Part shown: positions 61,626 to 64,000 of the stretch, piece by piece
Layout: the number at the start of each line of letters is the position of its first letter
Numbering within the stretch: position 1 is the first letter of the stretch
Made by a program: the position numbers and the translations under genes
Assembly (NCBI RefSeq): GCF_900108225.1
Contig: NZ_FNUZ01000001.1
Coordinates: 930,001-994,000, forward strand
Length of the DNA stretch: 64,000 nucleotides
Direction: 5' to 3'
Source of the DNA: Thalassococcus halodurans
GTDB taxonomy: Bacteria > Pseudomonadota > Alphaproteobacteria > Rhodobacterales > Rhodobacteraceae
Notes under the pieces: model-generated
Databases searched by the model: none
Told to the model about the DNA's origin: nothing
The model's input: only the letters and a program-made list of their open reading frames with translations

Positions 61626-62711
61626 TTAGACGCCGGATTTGATCTCGGTCCACATACGGGTGACCGTGCGCTGCAGGCGCGGGTCGTAGGGCGAGAATGT
61701 ATAGAGGTTTTCCAGCGTGGCTTCGTCCGGATAAATCGCGGTGTCGCCGATCACGTCCTCGATCAGGAATTCCTGAGACGCTTTGTTGCCGTTGGCGTAG
61801 TAAACATAGTTCGACGCCGCCGCCATGTTTTCCGCGTCCATGATGAAGTTCAGGAACTTGTGCGCGCCTTCGGGGTTCGGAGCATCCACCGGAATGGCCA
61901 TCTGGTCGAACCACATCAGAGCACCCTCAGAAGGTGCGTTATAGGCAATCTCGACGCCGTTTTCGGCTTCTGCCGCGCGGTCGCGGGCCTGAAGCACGTC
62001 ACCGGACCAGCCGAACGCCACACAGATTTCGCCGTTCGCCAGTGCGTTGATGTATTCCGAGCTGTGGAATTTGGCCACGTAGGGACGCACCGCCTGAAGA
62101 ACCGGCTTGGCCTTTTCGATGACATCCGCATCCTTGCTGTCGGGATCTTCGCCAATATAGGCGAGAGCCGCCGGGATCACCTCGGTCGGGGCATCAAGGA
62201 AATGCACGCCGCATTCGGCCAGCTTTTCCATGTTCTCGGGGTTGAAGATCAGATCAAGGCTGCCGATCGGGGCATCTTCGCCCAGAATTTCCTGAACCTT
62301 GCCAACGTTCACACCGATACCCGTGGTGCCCCACATGTAGTTGATCGAATACTCGTTGGCGGGGTCATACTGCGCTGTGCGCTCTTCGATGACCGACCAC
62401 AGGTTGCCTTTGTTCGGCAGCTTAGAGGCATCCAGTTTTTGGAACGCACCCGCTGCGATCTGGCGCTGAAGGAAGCTGCCCGTGGGCACAACCACGTCGT
62501 AACCGGATCCACCGGCCAGCATTTTGGTTTCAAGAACTTCGTTGGAATCGAAGACGTCGTAGACCAGCGTCAGGCCGGTTTCCGCCTCGAACTTTTCAAG
62601 AAGGCTTTCGTCGATGTAATCGGACCAGTTGTAGACCCGCACTTCTTCGGCACCGGCGACCCCGGCGACCAGCGCGGTTACGGCGGTCATTGTCATCAGC
62701 TTGGTTTTCAT
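61626..62711 (-). CDS. potF: Polyamine ABC transporter substrate-binding protein (PotF/PotD type)
   Basis: A 361-residue periplasmic binding protein. A Sec signal (MKTKLMTMTAVTALVAGVAGAE) precedes VRVYNWSDYIDESLLEKFEAETG, the signature start of PotD/PotF. Polyamine-contacting regions are visible in YSINYMWGTTGIGVN, VAFGWSGDVLQARD and EGALMWFDQMAIPVDAPN. It is the first gene of the leftward operon and divergent from a GntR regulator. Putrescine is inferred as substrate from the nearby PuuB-like oxidase and aminotransferase. Confidence 0.92.
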   Translation of the reverse strand: MKTKLMTMTAVTALVAGVAGAEEVRVYNWSDYIDESLLEKFEAETGLTLVYDVFDSNEVLETKMLAGGSGYDVVVPTGSFLQRQIAAGAFQKLDASKLPNKGNLWSVIEERTAQYDPANEYSINYMWGTTGIGVNVGKVQEILGEDAPIGSLDLIFNPENMEKLAECGVHFLDAPTEVIPAALAYIGEDPDSKDADVIEKAKPVLQAVRPYVAKFHSSEYINALANGEICVAFGWSGDVLQARDRAAEAENGVEIAYNAPSEGALMWFDQMAIPVDAPNPEGAHKFLNFIMDAENMAAASNYVYYANGNKASQEFLIEDVIGDTAIYPDEATLENLYTFSPYDPRLQRTVTRMWTEIKSGV

Positions 62712-62760
62712 CTGTGGCTCCCAGTTGGATACGAGGTCTTTCGCCCCGGCTGTCTGTGAA

Positions 62761-62777
62761 TTTGATCAAAAATATTC
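62761..62777. promoter_or_regulatory. Candidate GntR operator 1 between potF and the regulator gene
   Basis: TTTGATCAAAAATATTC contains the palindrome TTTGATCAAA. Similar sequences recur at 62857, 63551 and 63581, which surround the regulator gene and precede the aminotransferase. Confidence 0.4.
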
Positions 62778-62803
62778 AAACAGAGCAACAAGAAGATGTT
62801 TTC

Positions 62804-63550
62804 ATGACGTTCAGACCCATGCAAGATAGACAGAACAGGCGACATAATGCGGATGATTTGATGAATATTCAGGCAGAGCAAAATCAAGGCACAGCCAAGG
62901 CAGGTTTGCCAGTGCACGAGACGGTTTACCGGTCGTTGCGCGACATGATTTTGTTCGGCGAATTGGAGCCCGGACAGCCGGTGACCATTCAGGGCCTGAC
63001 CGAACATCTGGATGCCGGCATGACCCCTGTCCGCGAGGCGCTTCGCCGCCTGACCGCCGCTGGCGCGCTCGAGTTTATGGGCAACCGCAGAATCATCGTT
63101 CCGGTGCTGAACCGCTCCGCGATTGATCAATTAAAGACGGCTCGTTTGGCGCTAGAGCCCGAGTTGGCGGGGCGTGCGACCGCGTTGATTAAAGACGAAG
63201 ATATCGTTGCCATGAAGCAGGCTGACGACCGCCTGGACCGCGCCATCGCCCGTGGCGATGTGCATGGTTATCTGGTCGAAAACTACCTGTTTCACAGCCA
63301 CCTGAATGCCGCCGCGCAGGCCCCGATTCTGCAGGGTATGGTCGAAGGTCTGTGGCTTCGGTTTGGCCCGTCGATGCGCGTTGTGTGCGGGGTGATGGGC
63401 ACCAGCAGCCTGCCCGATCTTCACAAAGACCTGATCAACGCCTTGGAATCAGGGGATGCGGCAGCGGCCTCAAAGGCGATGGCCGAGGACGTGAAACAGG
63501 GTATGGATCAGATGCTTGCCGGAATAAGCGATTCGATTGACACAGAATAA
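62804..63550 (+). CDS. GntR-family (FCD-domain) transcriptional regulator
   Basis: A 248-residue regulator if the first plausible ATG (MTFRPMQDRQ) is used, or 229 from MNIQAEQNQG. The winged helix is VHETVYRSLRDMILFGELEPGQPVTIQGLTEHLDAGMTPVREALRRLTAAGALE. The all-helical FCD effector domain follows (DQLKTARLALEPELAGRA, with His/Asp metal-type positions in NYLFHSHLNAAAQ). It is divergent from the pot operon and upstream of the aminotransferase, so it is the likely regulator of both. Effector probably a polyamine or its product. Confidence 0.9.
   Translation: MTFRPMQDRQNRRHNADDLMNIQAEQNQGTAKAGLPVHETVYRSLRDMILFGELEPGQPVTIQGLTEHLDAGMTPVREALRRLTAAGALEFMGNRRIIVPVLNRSAIDQLKTARLALEPELAGRATALIKDEDIVAMKQADDRLDRAIARGDVHGYLVENYLFHSHLNAAAQAPILQGMVEGLWLRFGPSMRVVCGVMGTSSLPDLHKDLINALESGDAAAASKAMAEDVKQGMDQMLAGISDSIDTE
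62857..62870 (+). repeat. TTTGATGAATATTC, a variant of the GntR-type repeat
   Basis: It resembles the candidate operator at 62761 (TTTGATCA ... ATATTC) and is followed by a similar AGGCAGAGCAA to the AAACAGAGCAA after that site. It contains the second possible ATG of the regulator gene. The repeated block may be a small duplication or a second binding site. Confidence 0.35.
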
Positions 63551-63590
63551 TTTGATCATATTCTAGTGGGCAGTCGCCATTTTGATCGAA
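63551..63590. promoter_or_regulatory. Candidate GntR operators 2 and 3 before the aminotransferase gene
   Basis: TTTGATCATATTC begins directly after the regulator stop codon and TTTGATCGAA occurs 30 bases later, 14 bases before the aminotransferase ATG. Both share TTTGATC with the site at 62761. The second would cover the ribosome-binding region or start of transcription. Confidence 0.4.
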
Positions 63591-63603
63591 AGGCCCCCTG
63601 AAA

Positions 63604-64000
63604 ATGGTCCAATCCCCGAACCTGTTGCCCACCGCCGAACTTCAGGCGCGTGACGCCGCGCACCACATGCACCCGTTCACGCACGGTGCCGAGCTTGGCA
63701 AAAAGGGTGCGCGCATTATCACGTCTGCAGATGGCTGCTGGCTGACAGACAGCGACGGCAACCGGATTCTGGATGCGATGGCGGGCCTTTGGTGTGTCAA
63801 CATCGGCTATGGCCGTCAGGAACTTGTCGATGCCGCCGCGCGCCAGATGCAGGAACTGCCGTTCTACAACACCTTCTTCCAGACCACCCACGTGCCGGTC
63901 ATCGAACTGGCCGAACGTCTGGCGCAACTGGCGCCCGGTGATCTGAACCATGTTTTCTTTGCATCGTCCGGCTCTGAAGCGAACGACACCAACCTACGAA
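63604..64000 (+). CDS. Class III aminotransferase (omega/putrescine-type), 5' part only
   Basis: The first 132 codons of a fold-type I aminotransferase; the gene runs off the right edge. PFTHGAELGKKGARIITSADGCWLTDSDGNRILDAMAGLWCVNIGYG and LPFYNTFFQTTHVPVIELAERLAQLAP match class III omega-aminotransferases (SpuC/putrescine-pyruvate or beta-alanine types). FFASSGSEANDTNLR is the PLP-phosphate loop. The active-site Lys lies beyond the edge. Context suggests a role in polyamine degradation. Confidence 0.88.
   Translation, partial: MVQSPNLLPTAELQARDAAHHMHPFTHGAELGKKGARIITSADGCWLTDSDGNRILDAMAGLWCVNIGYGRQELVDAAARQMQELPFYNTFFQTTHVPVIELAERLAQLAPGDLNHVFFASSGSEANDTNLR

Overview
The window is chromosomal DNA of about 60% G+C from an alphaproteobacterium, most likely a Rhodobacterales (Roseobacter-group) species. 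This is inferred from gene content and order: an F0 ATP synthase operon with a separate b' subunit and no F1 genes beside it, a MipZ-type division ATPase, ffh / chorismate mutase / rpsP / rimM / trmD / rplS / rpmE in one stretch, and rpoZ / rel / pdxJ / acpS / lepB / rnc ... era / recO. No tRNA, rRNA, insertion sequence, phage block or CRISPR array was seen.

Layout. 1-5.9 kb: partial DsbA-like protein, DUF721 protein, mutY, an AlkB-type hydroxylase, then the leftward atpI-B-E-F'-F operon. 6-9.3 kb: ArsR and LysR regulators, an azoreductase, a crotonase and a truncated M15 peptidase. 9.3-17.5 kb: ffh, four tandem GNAT acetyltransferases, aroQ-type chorismate mutase, rpsP, rimM, an unknown membrane-anchored protein, trmD, rplS, rpmE. 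17.5-28.9 kb: an AT-richer orphan gene, an EEP-family lipoprotein, mipZ, an HpaI-type aldolase, smc, a lytic transglycosylase, an isolated receiver domain and a glutathionyl-hydroquinone reductase. 28.6-37.1 kb: fmt, two peptide deformylase paralogues (one lacking its metal and catalytic residues), a C-S lyase, rnhA, ispH, a small cytochrome c, a NYN protein and folK. 37.2-43.6 kb: rpoZ, rel, a DUF2062 protein, pdxJ, acpS, lepB, rnc.

43.7-53.1 kb is an accessory catabolic block lying between rnc and era, genes that are usually adjacent. A leftward operon (IlvD/Edd dehydratase, DapA-family dehydratase, semialdehyde dehydrogenase, RraA-like protein) faces a rightward one (tripartite tricarboxylate-type transporter TctC-TctB-TctA, then a LacI regulator). 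The promoter region between them holds two near-identical palindromes that fit LacI operators. The block reads as uptake of a sugar acid (an arabinonate-type pentonate fits best) and its conversion to 2-oxoglutarate.

53.1-57.3 kb returns to housekeeping genes: era, DUF1491, recO, pgsA, moaD, moaE. 57.4-64 kb is a polyamine module: a leftward Pot-type ABC transporter plus a PuuB-like oxidase, and divergently a GntR/FCD regulator followed by a class III aminotransferase cut by the window edge.

No wholly new multigene system is evident. The points most worth a second look are the degenerate deformylase, the catabolic block with its paired operators, the orphan 17.5-18.1 kb gene, the four tandem GNAT paralogues and the TTTGATC-type repeats around the GntR gene.
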